Assembly (NCBI GenBank): GCA_964410665.1 | Contig: CAYPIE010000016.1 | Span: 1-64,000, forward strand | Length of the DNA: 64,000 nt | Origin: CAYPIE01 sp964410665 | GTDB lineage: Bacteria > Planctomycetota > Planctomycetia > Gemmatales > Gemmataceae | Reading direction: 5' to 3' | Part shown: positions 1 through 8,789 of the stretch, in pieces | Layout of the letters: the number at the start of each line of letters is the position of its first letter | How positions within the stretch are numbered: the first letter of the stretch is position 1 | Translations under genes and position numbers: made by a program | Notes under the pieces: generated by a model | Told to the model about the DNA's origin: nothing | Databases searched by the model: none | What the model saw: only the letters and a program-made list of their open reading frames with translations

Positions 1-78
1 TTCCCCGCACCGCAATCGCCTCTGCCTCTTTCCCCGCACCGCAATCGCCTCTGCCCGCATCGCAATCGCTTCGTATTG
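1..78. repeat. Short tandem repeat at the left edge
   Basis: A 26-base unit (TTCCCCGCACCGCAATCGCC plus TCTGCC) occurs at 1-26 and again, identical, at 30-55, a period of 29. A degraded third copy (CGCATCGCAATCGCTTCG) follows. The array probably continues left of the window. It lies just beyond the stop codon of the cysK gene, so it is intergenic. No function can be read from it. Confidence 0.75.
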
Positions 79-88
79 GGCGACACCA

Positions 89-1066
89 TTACGCTTCTGG
101 ATACAGCGGCGTACTCAGATAGCGTTCCCCCAGATCCGGGAGGACCACCACAATCATCTTGCCGGCATTCTCGGGGCGATGCGCCACCTTGATCGCCGCT
201 GCGGCGGCCGCTCCGCAGCTGATGCCGCACAACATCCCCTCTTCCTTGGCCAAGCGCCGGGCCATTTCAAACGACTCTTCGTCGGTGACCTGCATGATTT
301 CGTCGATAATCTCGAGGTTCAGCACTCCCGGCACAAACCCGGCACCGATACCCTGGATCTTGTGGAGTCCGGGCTTGAGCTCTTCACCCCCGCGACGTTG
401 AGTCAACACAGGGCTCTTCTCCGGCTCCACGGCGATCGCGCGGAAGCTAGGCTTGCGTTGCTTGAGCACCTCGCTGGTGCCGGTGATGGTCCCCCCGGTA
501 CCGACCCCAGCCACCAGGATGTCGATCTGGCCCGCCGAATCCCGCCAGATCTCCTCGGCGGTGGTTTGACGATGGATCTCCGGGTTAGCCGGATTTTCAA
601 ACTGCTGCGGCATAAACGCCTTGGGCTCACCGCCAAGTTCATGAAAGATCTCATGGGCCCGTGCCACGGCCCCACGCATCCCCGTTTCGCGCGGAGTCAG
701 GATCACTTCCGCCCCAAACGCCTTGAGCAATCGCCGCCGTTCCAGACTCATGCTCTCGGGCATGGTGACTTTGAGCTTGTAACCGCGGGCGGCGCAGGTG
801 AAGGCGAGCGCGATGCCGGTATTGCCTGAGGTCGGCTCGATCACGATCGTTTCAGGGGTCAGCTTGCCTGCCTGCTCCGCAGCATCAATCATGGACACGC
901 CAATGCGATCCTTCACCGACCAGAGCGGGTTAAAGTTCTCCAGCTTGGCCACCACCGTAGCCGGCGCATGATCGGACACCCGACGCAGTCGGATCAGCGG
1001 GGTATTACCAATACATTGGGTAATATCGTCATAGATGCGACCTCGAAAATCGGGACGATCGCTCAT
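89..1066 (-). CDS. cysK: Cysteine synthase A (O-acetylserine sulfhydrylase)
   Basis: PLP enzyme that makes L-cysteine from O-acetylserine and sulfide in the cytoplasm. The 325-residue protein has the family length. It carries the PLP-lysine segment NPLWSVKDRIG (Lys52), the substrate loop TSGNTG (residues 79-84), and the glycine-rich phosphate-binding loop GVGTGGTITG. The start at 1066 is preferred over an upstream in-frame one because AAGGAGTT lies about 8 bases before it and the protein then begins like other CysK proteins. A NifS-type cysteine desulfurase lies far away at 61.4 kb; there is no visible sulfur operon here. CysK versus CysM or cystathionine beta-synthase cannot be fully separated by eye, but CysK fits best. 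Confidence 0.93.
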   Translation of the reverse strand: MSDRPDFRGRIYDDITQCIGNTPLIRLRRVSDHAPATVVAKLENFNPLWSVKDRIGVSMIDAAEQAGKLTPETIVIEPTSGNTGIALAFTCAARGYKLKVTMPESMSLERRRLLKAFGAEVILTPRETGMRGAVARAHEIFHELGGEPKAFMPQQFENPANPEIHRQTTAEEIWRDSAGQIDILVAGVGTGGTITGTSEVLKQRKPSFRAIAVEPEKSPVLTQRRGGEELKPGLHKIQGIGAGFVPGVLNLEIIDEIMQVTDEESFEMARRLAKEEGMLCGISCGAAAAAAIKVAHRPENAGKMIVVVLPDLGERYLSTPLYPEA

Positions 1067-1268
1067 CTGGAACTCCTTTTGAACGCGGTGGTCCACTGCA
1101 CCCCGATGGGCCGCTTGGCAGATCACGACTGGAAAGATCGGATCGATTATTACAACTGTACTGCAGAAAACAAACAGTGAAAAGCCGAAGCCTCCTCACG
1201 AATATGCGAGTCCTTGCCCACGGATAAACTTCAATGGCGGGCAGCCGGCGAATCGGTAAAATAGGACT

Positions 1269-1287
1269 CATGCTTTCAGAAAGCATG
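1269..1287. promoter_or_regulatory. Perfect 9-bp inverted repeat upstream of the TPR gene
   Basis: CATGCTTTC (1269-1277) and GAAAGCATG (1279-1287) are perfect inverted copies with one base between them. They lie 35 bases before the ATG of the TPR gene, in the 255-base divergent spacer with cysK. It could be an operator for a dimeric regulator or a small 5' UTR hairpin. No clear -10/-35 pair was found beside it. Confidence 0.4.
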
Positions 1288-1321
1288 GCAATCGATCAGG
1301 ACGAAGCGAGGGGTTTTTGCG

Positions 1322-2581
1322 ATGAAACCGACCGTTTTCTTGGCCTCTATCTGTCTCACCCTGGTGGCGAGCTGCCTCATCGCCCTTCCTATAAGTGCGG
1401 ACACGCCCTCGGAGTTGCCCACCGACAAGCAGGCTCTTGAGCAAGCTGCCCGCGCGCTGAACTCGATTACTGGAAAGGATGCGATTACCAGCAAGGTCCG
1501 CGAGCTGGCCTTGAATCCCGACTATAGCCGCAAGTTACTCAAGGTCGCCACGGAGATGGCCAAGGACCCCGACGACTCGCCATTCTCCTACACCGCGACC
1601 ACCATCCTTGGCCGGGTCGCCCTGTCGCTTCGCGATGTGCCCAGTGGCGAGAAGTTCTTCAAGCAAGCCGCTTCAAAGGCCGGCAAATTGGGCAGCCAAT
1701 CCAAAGTTTACGAATCTTACATGGGTCTTATCAACTTGTACTACCTCAACCGCGACTTTGCCAAGTCGGCCAAGCTGTGCCAGGAATTGCTGAGCTTGCC
1801 CGGTGAGGAAATCCGGCGCCGTGGCCCATTTATCATGGAACGGTTGATCGAGTGCCAGGTCCGCGACGGCAAGTTCGAGGAGGCTCGCAAGCTCACCAAC
1901 AATCTGGTTGAAGCCGATGACGGCGGTTGGTACTTCCTCCGGCTCAAGGCCTGGGTACAGCGTGAAGCTGGCGAACCCCAGGAATCGGTCAAGACCTACC
2001 TGGAAGCCCTACGCCGACTCCGCGAGGCCAAGCTGAGCGACGAGGAGCTCAAGCAGGGCTTCACCGAAGAAATTCGCTATCAGCTCAGTAGTTCCTATGT
2101 CGAGCTCAACAAAATAGACCGAGCAGCCCAGCAATTGGAAATCTTGATCAAACAGGACCCAGACAATCCTACCTATTATAATGACCTCGGTTACATATGG
2201 GCTGACAACGATATGAACCTGGACAAGTCCGAAAAACTGGTCCGTAAGGCACTGGAGCTCGATCGCAAGCAAAAAGAAGAGGTCAATGCCCAGGGGGATC
2301 TTGCCAAACCCAATGCCGCCTACCTCGACAGCTTGGCCTGGGTGTTGTTCAAGAAGAAGGACTATCAAGAGGCCAAGAAGTACCTGCTCGAGGCGGTCGA
2401 ACAGGAAGAGGGACAACACATCGAGATCCTTGACCATCTGGCCGAGGTGCATCTGGCGCTGGGTGAAACCGACAAGGCCATCAAGGTTTGGGAAGAATCC
2501 CTGGAACGCAAGCCCGAAAACAATCGCGAACGCGAGCGACGAAAGCAAGTCGAAGCCAAGCTCAAGAAGTATCGCCAGTAA
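1322..2581 (+). CDS. Secreted tetratricopeptide-repeat protein
   Basis: 419 residues. The N-terminus is a typical signal peptide (MKPTVFLASICLTLVASCLI, cleaved near ALPISA), so the protein is exported. The body is helical. TPR-like units are clearest from about residue 255 on (AAQQLEILIKQDPDNPTYYN, then the units containing LDSLAWVLFKKKDYQEAKKY and LAEVHLALGETDKAIKVWEE). It ends with a charged Lys/Glu/Arg-rich tail. TPR proteins are scaffolds; no enzymatic domain is visible and the partner is unknown. A GAGGGG motif precedes the ATG. A hairpin at 2599-2630 closes the unit. Confidence 0.85.
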   Translation: MKPTVFLASICLTLVASCLIALPISADTPSELPTDKQALEQAARALNSITGKDAITSKVRELALNPDYSRKLLKVATEMAKDPDDSPFSYTATTILGRVALSLRDVPSGEKFFKQAASKAGKLGSQSKVYESYMGLINLYYLNRDFAKSAKLCQELLSLPGEEIRRRGPFIMERLIECQVRDGKFEEARKLTNNLVEADDGGWYFLRLKAWVQREAGEPQESVKTYLEALRRLREAKLSDEELKQGFTEEIRYQLSSSYVELNKIDRAAQQLEILIKQDPDNPTYYNDLGYIWADNDMNLDKSEKLVRKALELDRKQKEEVNAQGDLAKPNAAYLDSLAWVLFKKKDYQEAKKYLLEAVEQEEGQHIEILDHLAEVHLALGETDKAIKVWEESLERKPENNRERERRKQVEAKLKKYRQ

Positions 2582-2598
2582 ACCAACACCCCGTACGG

Positions 2599-2630
2599 CC
2601 TGCCGCCACCCACCCCTCGATGGCGGCAGG
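2599..2630 (+). terminator. Hairpin after the TPR gene
   Basis: CCTGCCGCCA (2599-2608) pairs perfectly with TGGCGGCAGG (2621-2630) across a 12-base loop. The stem starts 18 bases after the TPR stop codon. It is followed by TGTTGTGTCATT, which is only weakly T-rich, so an intrinsic terminator is probable but not textbook. The next gene (response regulator) starts 56 bases later. Confidence 0.55.
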
Positions 2631-2685
2631 TGTTGTGTCATTGGCGGATGTTCACCGATCCCTTCCTGGATGGAGCAGATGCATC

Positions 2686-3126
2686 ATGACCGAGACCGCT
2701 CGGATCCTGATCGCCGAGGATAACCCGCAAGGAGCCGAGCTGATCGAGGCTTATCTCACCGGGACCCCTTATGAGGTGCGTGTGGCCGCAGATGGCCGAG
2801 AGACGTTGGAACTGGTGCGCGATTGGTCGCCGGATCTGTTGCTGCTCGACATTATGATGCCACGCATCTCGGGATTTGAGGTGTGCAAGCAGTTGCGTGC
2901 CGATCCTCAAACAAAGCAACTGCCGATTCTCATGATTACTGCGCTCGATCAGGTCAGCGACATTGAACGTGCCGTCGAAGCCGGAACCGATGATTTTCTT
3001 ACCAAGCCGATCAATAAGGCCGAACTGCTCATGCGGGTTGAGGCCCTCCTACGAAGTCGCCGCGGGGACAATCCTCTGCAACGAACCCTCGACTACATCA
3101 ACACCGTACAGCGAACTGAGGGATGA
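2686..3126 (+). CDS. Single-domain response regulator (REC only)
   Basis: 146 residues forming one receiver domain and little else. It has the acidic pocket (ILIAEDN), the phospho-acceptor Asp in LLLLDIMMP, the switch Thr in MITALD and the conserved Lys in LTKP. No DNA-binding or enzymatic output domain follows, so it probably acts by protein contact, as CheY-like or Spo0F-like regulators do. The ATG at 2686 is chosen because the receiver fold begins directly after it and the in-frame sequence upstream runs through the hairpin at 2599-2630. No histidine kinase is adjacent. Its stop overlaps the start of the next gene by 4 bases (ATGA), so the two are translationally coupled. Confidence 0.88.
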   Translation: MTETARILIAEDNPQGAELIEAYLTGTPYEVRVAADGRETLELVRDWSPDLLLLDIMMPRISGFEVCKQLRADPQTKQLPILMITALDQVSDIERAVEAGTDDFLTKPINKAELLMRVEALLRSRRGDNPLQRTLDYINTVQRTEG

Positions 3127-4313
3127 CCGACGGCCGGGTGGTTTTGAAGCCGCGTAAAGCGCAGCCATTCTACCAACGCCATCCTTGGGTGTTTCCCGGG
3201 GCGATTGAGCAGGTCGAGGGCAACCCGGCGGACGGGGAAGTGGTAGAGGTGGTCTCCCACCGAGGTCATTTTATTGCCCGCGGCCTCTACAACGCACAAA
3301 GTAAAATTCGTGTTCGCCTCTACACCTGGGAGGTTGACCAGGCCCTCGATCGCTCCTTCTGGTTTGCCAAGCTCACCCAAGCACTGACGTTACGGCAAAC
3401 CATTCTTGGCCTGGTGCATCCAGAGGCCAGTTATCGCCTGGTATCGAGCGAGGCTGATGGCCTGTCCGGTTGCACCATCGATGTCTACGGAGCCTGGATC
3501 ACCGTCCAGTTCACCAGCCTTGGGCTGGCCCAGCGGGCCGAGATCCTCGGCGATGCCCTGGAAGAACTGCTACAGCCCAAGGGGATTTATCTGCGGACCG
3601 AGCGTGGCGTCGGGCAATTGGAAGGGCTGATGATCCAGGATGGTCCCTTGCGTGGGCCCGAGCCACCCGTGCCGGTGGTGATTCAGGAGCATGGCTTGGC
3701 CTTCGGTGTCAACCTGCGTGAGGGCCAAAAGACGGGCTTCTTCCTCGATCAGCGCGACAACCGTCGCGTGGTCGCCGCGTATGGTCGCGGCTGCCGCGTG
3801 CTCGATGGCTTCTGCTACACCGGAGGCTTTAGCCTACATCTGGCTCGCGCCGGTGCGGGACCGATTGTGGCGGTGGATGGCTCGCGTACGGCGTTAAACC
3901 TGGCCCGTGACAACGCTCAGCAGAACCAGCTCTCCGGGATTGACTGGGTCCATGCCGATGTCTTTGACGATCTGGCTGGGCGAGCCGAGCGCGACGAACG
4001 CTTTGGCCTGGTGATTCTGGATCCGCCCAAGTTTGCCCGGAGTAAAGCGGGCGTGCCCGAAGCCTTACGCGGCTATCGCCGCCTTGTGCGGTTGGCTTTG
4101 CGCATCCTGGTCGCCGACGGCATCCTCGTGCTGTGCTGCTGCACCGGCTCGATCAGCATGCCTATGCTTGAGGAAGTGCTGGCCCAGATGGCCCTTCGCG
4201 AACATCGTGGTCTGCAGCTCTTAGAACGCCGTGGTCCGGCCCCGGACCATCCGGTGAACTTGAGTTGTCCCGAATCGACCTACCTGAAGTGCCTAATATT
4301 GCGGGTGTTATAG
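3123..4313 (+). CDS. rlmI: RlmI-like 23S rRNA (cytosine-C5) methyltransferase with PUA domain
   Basis: 396 residues, COG1092 architecture. An N-terminal PUA-type RNA-binding domain (about 1-80) is followed by a Rossmann SAM methyltransferase. The methyltransferase has the SAM loop LDGFCYTGGFSLHLA and the catalytic-loop motif ILDPPKFAR. A late Cys-rich segment (LVLCCCTGSI) occupies the position of the conserved cysteine. E. coli RlmI makes m5C1962 in 23S rRNA; the exact target here is inferred. It overlaps the response regulator by 4 bases, an odd pairing that implies co-translation. RlmI and RlmK-like members are hard to separate, so the symbol is provisional. Confidence 0.8.
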   Translation: MTDGRVVLKPRKAQPFYQRHPWVFPGAIEQVEGNPADGEVVEVVSHRGHFIARGLYNAQSKIRVRLYTWEVDQALDRSFWFAKLTQALTLRQTILGLVHPEASYRLVSSEADGLSGCTIDVYGAWITVQFTSLGLAQRAEILGDALEELLQPKGIYLRTERGVGQLEGLMIQDGPLRGPEPPVPVVIQEHGLAFGVNLREGQKTGFFLDQRDNRRVVAAYGRGCRVLDGFCYTGGFSLHLARAGAGPIVAVDGSRTALNLARDNAQQNQLSGIDWVHADVFDDLAGRAERDERFGLVILDPPKFARSKAGVPEALRGYRRLVRLALRILVADGILVLCCCTGSISMPMLEEVLAQMALREHRGLQLLERRGPAPDHPVNLSCPESTYLKCLILRVL

Positions 4314-4418
4314 CACGTTGGGGTTTCTGAAACTACCACGTGGAAATCCAGGTAGATTCTTAGTCTGTGCTCCTTGTGAGGGAGCGACCCATTCGATTTT
4401 CGAAAGGACTGGTTTACC

Positions 4419-5387
4419 ATGCGTCAATTGTCGCGTATCGGACTGGGGATGCTGGCCCTGGTCGTGCTGACGACCCCGGCCCGAGCGGGCGAGGTCGAAA
4501 AACTGCTCCCCGACGACACCGAAATGGTGCTGTCGTTCAACATGGAGCAGGCCGTCAACTCGGCGGTGTTCAAGAAGTACGCCCTCAGCCTGATCCAGAA
4601 CGCGATGCAGACCAATAGCGAAGTGCAGAAAGTGCTTCAAGCGACCGGCTTGGACCCGCTCAAGGACATCCAACGGATCACCCTGGCCGGGGCCCTGGAC
4701 TTCGGTCAGCAAGATTTCGACGGAGTGGTGATTGTCAACGGAAAGTTCGACAAGGCCAAGCTGGAACAGGCTGCCAAGGCTTCGAATGCCGTCAAATCGA
4801 TGGACATCGATGGCATGACCTACTTCGAGATGCAAGAAAATGATGAGACCACCTACGCCACGGTGGTCGATTCCTCCACCATCGTACTAGCCAACTCCAA
4901 GGATGGGCTGGGCAATGTCATCGCCAAGGCCAAGGGTACCATGCAAGCCAAGCTCATGCCGGCATTGCAACAAGTCTGGGGACGGGTCAAGCCAAGCCAG
5001 ACCCTGGTCATGTCGATGGTGACCAAGGACAAGTTCAACAACATTCCGCTCCCCAACCCCCAAGCCGGGCAAGCGTTGGACAAGATTGATGCCATGACCG
5101 TGTCGCTGAATGTCACCGATCAGCTCGAGCTCGAAATCGGCATCGGTCTGGGTGACCAGAACGAAGCACAGCAGATGGGTGCCATGGTCCAACAGGGCTT
5201 GCCACAGATGAAACAGTTTGCCCAACTGATGACCATCCAGCAGCCGGATCTCAAAGAACCGATTACCGAGGTCGTCGACTCGCTGCGTTCGCAGGTCGAT
5301 GGCAAGTTTATTCTGATCAAGGCCGCCGTCTCGGAAAAAGCTCTCGACACTTTGGTCACGTTCGCCAAGAACAACGCCAGCGACTGA
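4419..5387 (+). CDS. Secreted hypothetical protein of planctomycete type
   Basis: 322 residues with a signal peptide (MRQLSRIGLGMLALVVLTTP, cleavage after ARA). The mature part begins EVEKLLPDDTEMVLSFNMEQ and alternates beta-rich segments with helices. It has many Lys/Gln residues and no Cys. It resembles exported planctomycete proteins of unknown role, but I cannot name a family. GAAAGGA precedes the start at good distance. It is monocistronic: a strong hairpin follows at 5399-5444 and the next gene is convergent. Confidence 0.7.
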   Translation: MRQLSRIGLGMLALVVLTTPARAGEVEKLLPDDTEMVLSFNMEQAVNSAVFKKYALSLIQNAMQTNSEVQKVLQATGLDPLKDIQRITLAGALDFGQQDFDGVVIVNGKFDKAKLEQAAKASNAVKSMDIDGMTYFEMQENDETTYATVVDSSTIVLANSKDGLGNVIAKAKGTMQAKLMPALQQVWGRVKPSQTLVMSMVTKDKFNNIPLPNPQAGQALDKIDAMTVSLNVTDQLELEIGIGLGDQNEAQQMGAMVQQGLPQMKQFAQLMTIQQPDLKEPITEVVDSLRSQVDGKFILIKAAVSEKALDTLVTFAKNNASD

Positions 5388-5398
5388 GTCCTGCCACG

Positions 5399-5444
5399 CC
5401 CCAGCCCATTGGATCTTCCCACGGGAAGATCCAATGGGCTGGGG
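5399..5444. terminator. 22-bp perfect hairpin between convergent genes
   Basis: The 22 bases at 5399-5420 are exactly complementary to 5423-5444, with only AC between the arms (the real loop must open further). The arms begin CCCCAGCCCATTGG. It sits between the stop codons of the secreted hypothetical (+) and proS (-), so it can work in both directions. There is no T-tract on either side. It is probably a bidirectional transcript end or an RNA-processing hairpin. Confidence 0.7.
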
Positions 5445-5510
5445 CATCCTTGGAAGCGACGACCACTCGATTGCACCCAGGATGTTCGTCCTTGCCTCCA
5501 TTCGCTTCGC

Positions 5511-7022
5511 TCAATACGCCCGGGCAAACACCACCGGGCCAACTGAGGGCTCACCGGTCACCATGCACTGGCCTGCTTCCTTGGGAAATTGATCTGGGAT
5601 ACAACGAATCGTCGCTTTGGTTTCCTCAGCAATCTTATCCTCGGTGGCTCGGGTGCCATCCCAGTGCGCCAGCACAAAGCCCGGTTGCTCAATCAGGTCC
5701 TTGAACTCGGCATAACTCTGGGCCTTACGCAGATTGGCATCGCGAAACGCTCGCGCCTTGTCGAACAGGTTCTGCTGGATAAGCAGCAACAACTCTGCAA
5801 TTCGCTCGGCCGCACCCTCCAGAGGCACCCCCATCTGCTTTCCTTCCTTGCCGGGTACGTCCCGCCGAGCCAGTACACACGCTTGTTTGTCCAGATCCTT
5901 CGGCCCTAGCTCCACTCGTAGCGGCACCCCCTTGAGCTCCCAGTCGTTGAACTTGTAGCCCGGCTGGTATTGCTCGCGGTCATCCACCTTGACCGTGATC
6001 GGCTCGTAGCTCAGCCACTCACCACGCGGCAACGCACGCACGCGCTCGGCCAGCTGATGGGCCGCAGCCAATACCGCCTGCTTCTCGGCATCTTTCTTGT
6101 AGATGGGCACAATCACCACATGCAAGGGGGCTAGCCGCGGTGGGATAATCAGCCCTTGATCGTCGGAATGGGTCATGATCAGTCCGCCAATCAGCCGGGT
6201 CGACACTCCCCACGAGGTGGCCCAGGCGTACTCGCGCTGTCCCTCCTGGGTCTGGAAGGTGACGTCAAACGCCCGAGCAAAATTCTGCCCCAAAAAGTGA
6301 CTGGTCCCCGCCTGCAGAGCCCGACCATCCTGCATCATCGCCTCGATACACAGGGTGTACTCCGCCCCCGGGAACTTCTGCCCATCGCTCTTGGGCCCGG
6401 TCAACACCGGCATGGCCATCCAGTCCTCCGCAAACCGGCGGTACACCTCGAGGATGGTGTGCGTCTCGGCCTCGGCCTCTTCCTGGTTGGCGTGGGCGGT
6501 GTGCCCCTCCTGCCATAGGAACTCGGCCGTGCGTAAAAATAACCGGGTGCGCATCTCCCAGCGGACCACGTTGGCCCACTGATTAATCAATAATGGCAAA
6601 TCTCGATAACTTTGGATCCAATCTCGATAGGTGTTCCAGATGATCGTCTCCGAAGTGGGGCGAATAATCAGCTCTTCTTCCAGCTTCGAGTCCGGGTCGA
6701 CGACAAGCCCCTCCCCTTCGGCTACTTTGAGCCGCGAGTGGGTGACCACGGCACACTCCTTCGCGAAGCCCTCGACGTGCTCGGCCTCCTTGGCCAGATA
6801 ACGCTTGGGGATGAACAGCGGGAAGTAGGCATTGACGTGCCCAGTCTCTTTAAACATGCGGTCCAGAGCGTCGCGCATCTTTTCCCACAGGGCGTAACCG
6901 GTGGGCTTAATGACCATACAGCCGCGGACCTCAGAGTGGTCGGCCAGCCCGGCTCGCTTGACGATGTCCTGGTACCATTGGGAATAGTCCTCCGCCCGGG
7001 AGGTGATCTTCTCATCCGCCAT
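5511..7022 (-). CDS. proS: Prolyl-tRNA synthetase, archaeal/eukaryotic type
   Basis: Class II aminoacyl-tRNA synthetase that charges tRNA-Pro. The 503-residue length and the lack of the large inserted editing domain identify the short archaeal/eukaryotic-type (ProS type 3) enzyme rather than the E. coli type. Motif 2 is visible as VRWEMRTRLFLRTAEFLWQE, and motif 3 falls around STRLIGGLIMTHSDD. The C-terminal domain ends with IRCIP...GQCMVTG...VVFARAY, as in this subfamily. The ATG at 7022 (MADEKITSRAEDYSQWY) is preferred because GGAGACGAGG precedes it and the longer in-frame extension is low-complexity Arg/Pro-rich sequence. Confidence 0.92.
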   Translation of the reverse strand: MADEKITSRAEDYSQWYQDIVKRAGLADHSEVRGCMVIKPTGYALWEKMRDALDRMFKETGHVNAYFPLFIPKRYLAKEAEHVEGFAKECAVVTHSRLKVAEGEGLVVDPDSKLEEELIIRPTSETIIWNTYRDWIQSYRDLPLLINQWANVVRWEMRTRLFLRTAEFLWQEGHTAHANQEEAEAETHTILEVYRRFAEDWMAMPVLTGPKSDGQKFPGAEYTLCIEAMMQDGRALQAGTSHFLGQNFARAFDVTFQTQEGQREYAWATSWGVSTRLIGGLIMTHSDDQGLIIPPRLAPLHVVIVPIYKKDAEKQAVLAAAHQLAERVRALPRGEWLSYEPITVKVDDREQYQPGYKFNDWELKGVPLRVELGPKDLDKQACVLARRDVPGKEGKQMGVPLEGAAERIAELLLLIQQNLFDKARAFRDANLRKAQSYAEFKDLIEQPGFVLAHWDGTRATEDKIAEETKATIRCIPDQFPKEAGQCMVTGEPSVGPVVFARAY

Positions 7023-7219
7023 TGTCGCTTCCTCGTCTCCTGGCTCGGTAGATGGTCGCTTGTGGGCGATTATAGGCAAACCCCGCGGCCTTGCCGATGG
7101 CAAGGACAAATCGAAGCACGGGCGAGGTTCGCCAGGCGAACATGGCAACGGGGAACGACCTTGGTAGCCTAAAGGAGTGATCGTTCGGTGCTCGAGTCTG
7201 AATGATGAGGTCCTCCGCC

Positions 7220-7552
7220 ATGCAACTGACCTGCCCTTGCGGTGCACTGATCCACGACCACAGCGACGGGCTCCCGCACAAAGCCCACCCGATCCCGAAC
7301 CAGGATTGGTTGCCGACCTGGGATGCGCTGGACGCGGAAGTCATTGACCGCCTGGCCGACGGCAAGCTGACCCGGGAGACAGCCTACCACTGGCTGCGGC
7401 AAATCCTGATCCGCGCCGTCCGCACAGTGTGGCATTGCCGCACGTCCGGGCGACTTCTGATCAATGATCGACAAAATCAAACTCACTGTTATTTTCCGGA
7501 GAATGAGCAAACCGGCCGCGAACTCCTGCGGGGCAGAGACTCTCCGGTCTGA
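7220..7552 (+). CDS. Small hypothetical protein with a CxC motif
   Basis: 110 residues starting MQLTCPCGALIHDHSDGLPH. The CPCG pair near the N-terminus together with WHCRTSGRLLI further on could bind a metal, but there are too few cysteines for a clear zinc ribbon. GAGGTCC lies about 9 bases before this ATG; an ATG 18 bases upstream is also possible. It opens the accessory region that holds the TIGR02996 genes, and its codon use resembles theirs. Function unknown. Confidence 0.5.
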   Translation: MQLTCPCGALIHDHSDGLPHKAHPIPNQDWLPTWDALDAEVIDRLADGKLTRETAYHWLRQILIRAVRTVWHCRTSGRLLINDRQNQTHCYFPENEQTGRELLRGRDSPV

Positions 7553-7635
7553 GCCACGACGACGTGGACTGCCTGCGTCGCCAGAAACACGGTACAATCA
7601 GATCACTATTTGATTTCAGAGCACAAGAGCCCAGC

Positions 7636-8388
7636 ATGACCGATGAGCAAGCCTTGATCGACGCCTGCCTGGCGGCCTCCGAGGATGACCTGCCCAAGCT
7701 GGTCCTCGCCGACTGGCTCGAAGACCAGGGGCGGGGCACCGAGGCCTGGCGGATCCGCCAGTACTTGCACACCTATCGCGACAGGTGGCACGCGGCCATC
7801 CGCTGGAATGACCGGCCGCGGGTCTCCTTCCGCGATGTGCTGCGCGGCGGCAAGCGCGACGACCGAGAGGTCGAGCGCGTCCGGGAACAGGTGGTGCACC
7901 AACACCCGTTACTGTGGCGCCTGGCCTGCCTCACCCTGCTCGACGCCACCGCCGAGCGGTACCCCCAGGTTACCGAACATGTCCCCTGGGCCATCGACGG
8001 GACCGATCAAGGGACCGATGGCGGGGCGGCACTACGGCCCTTCTGTGAAGTGCGTTGCCGCATCCTTTTATATGCGTGCACGGCCGCGGTCCCGTTGGAC
8101 GACTGGGTTGTCCCGCTGGCACCGACGCGGGCGCGCAAACTCGAAAGTGTCCAGGCCAACCGCGGTTGGGCGATGTTGCTGTCGAGGAATGAACTGGCCT
8201 TGTATGAACGGATCGCCGAGCTTTATCAGGTATTCGACCAGGAAGGCTGCGCCGACCTGGCCGGGGAGATCTCCGGGATGATCGGCTGGATGCTGCACTT
8301 CCTGGTCGGCGAGAGCGGCCAACGCTCCTTCTGGTCCGCGGAGCGGTCCCTGTGGACCCACATCCGCAACACCAGCCCGGCGTGGTGA
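7636..8388 (+). CDS. TIGR02996 domain-containing protein
   Basis: 250 residues. The first 45 form the TIGR02996 repeat-companion domain known from Gemmata: ALIDACLAASEDDLPKLVLA followed by DWLEDQG. The remainder is helical with no recognised domain. The TIGR02996 module is usually N-terminal to variable regions and its role is unknown. A broken copy of the same module begins 4 bases after the stop codon (8392) and a third one heads the gene at 8790. The three probably arose by local duplication. The start is set by alignment of the module. Confidence 0.75.
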   Translation: MTDEQALIDACLAASEDDLPKLVLADWLEDQGRGTEAWRIRQYLHTYRDRWHAAIRWNDRPRVSFRDVLRGGKRDDREVERVREQVVHQHPLLWRLACLTLLDATAERYPQVTEHVPWAIDGTDQGTDGGAALRPFCEVRCRILLYACTAAVPLDDWVVPLAPTRARKLESVQANRGWAMLLSRNELALYERIAELYQVFDQEGCADLAGEISGMIGWMLHFLVGESGQRSFWSAERSLWTHIRNTSPAW

Positions 8389-8391
8389 ACC

Positions 8392-8724
8392 ATGAGAGGA
8401 GAGTGAGTCTTCATCGATGTCCGCGAAGCCGGCCCAGACGACGACCACCCGTAACTGGTCTTCGCCGGCTGGCTCGAGGAATACAGATGGACGAAGGAGA
8501 TGTCCCGGAAAAAATCTGTGCCCCTGGTGTACCGACCGGAGTCGCGCATGGCAACTCGCTGGGATACCCAGGTACATCGGGACAGTATTTTTGGCATCAA
8601 CGTCTCGCGAACTCCATCTTGCGGGGTGTGGGTACCTCTCCGTCAGAGCCATAGCTGTGCGAGAAGGGGTTCCTTAGGCGCTGACCGGAGGTCAACGGTT
8701 CCAACCGCCTTGCCATCCTTCTGA
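8392..8724 (+). pseudogene. Decayed TIGR02996 gene with two in-frame stops
   Basis: Reading from the ATG at 8392 gives MRGE*VFIDVREAG and then PDDDHP*LVFAGWLEEY. This aligns with no gap to the start of the neighbouring intact gene (MTDEQALIDACLAA, then SEDDLPKLVLADWLEDQ). The stops (TGA at 8404-8406, TAA at 8452-8454) sit where the intact copy has Gln5 and Lys15. After the second stop the frame stays open to 8724 but no longer resembles the paralog. This is a tandem duplicate inactivated by nonsense changes. An in-frame ORF from 8500 exists but is probably not expressed. Confidence 0.7.
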
Positions 8725-8789
8725 CCGGCGCGATACAATGCGAATACTAGAATTATCAAGACCCATGACCCTTTCCCAGATCCCGTCCG

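Noticed and set aside
2009..2641. 210-codon minus-strand frame over the TPR gene
   Set aside because: Hydrophobic Leu/Phe-rich stretches reflect reverse reading of AAG/GAG codons; the plus strand encodes a TPR protein with a signal peptide.
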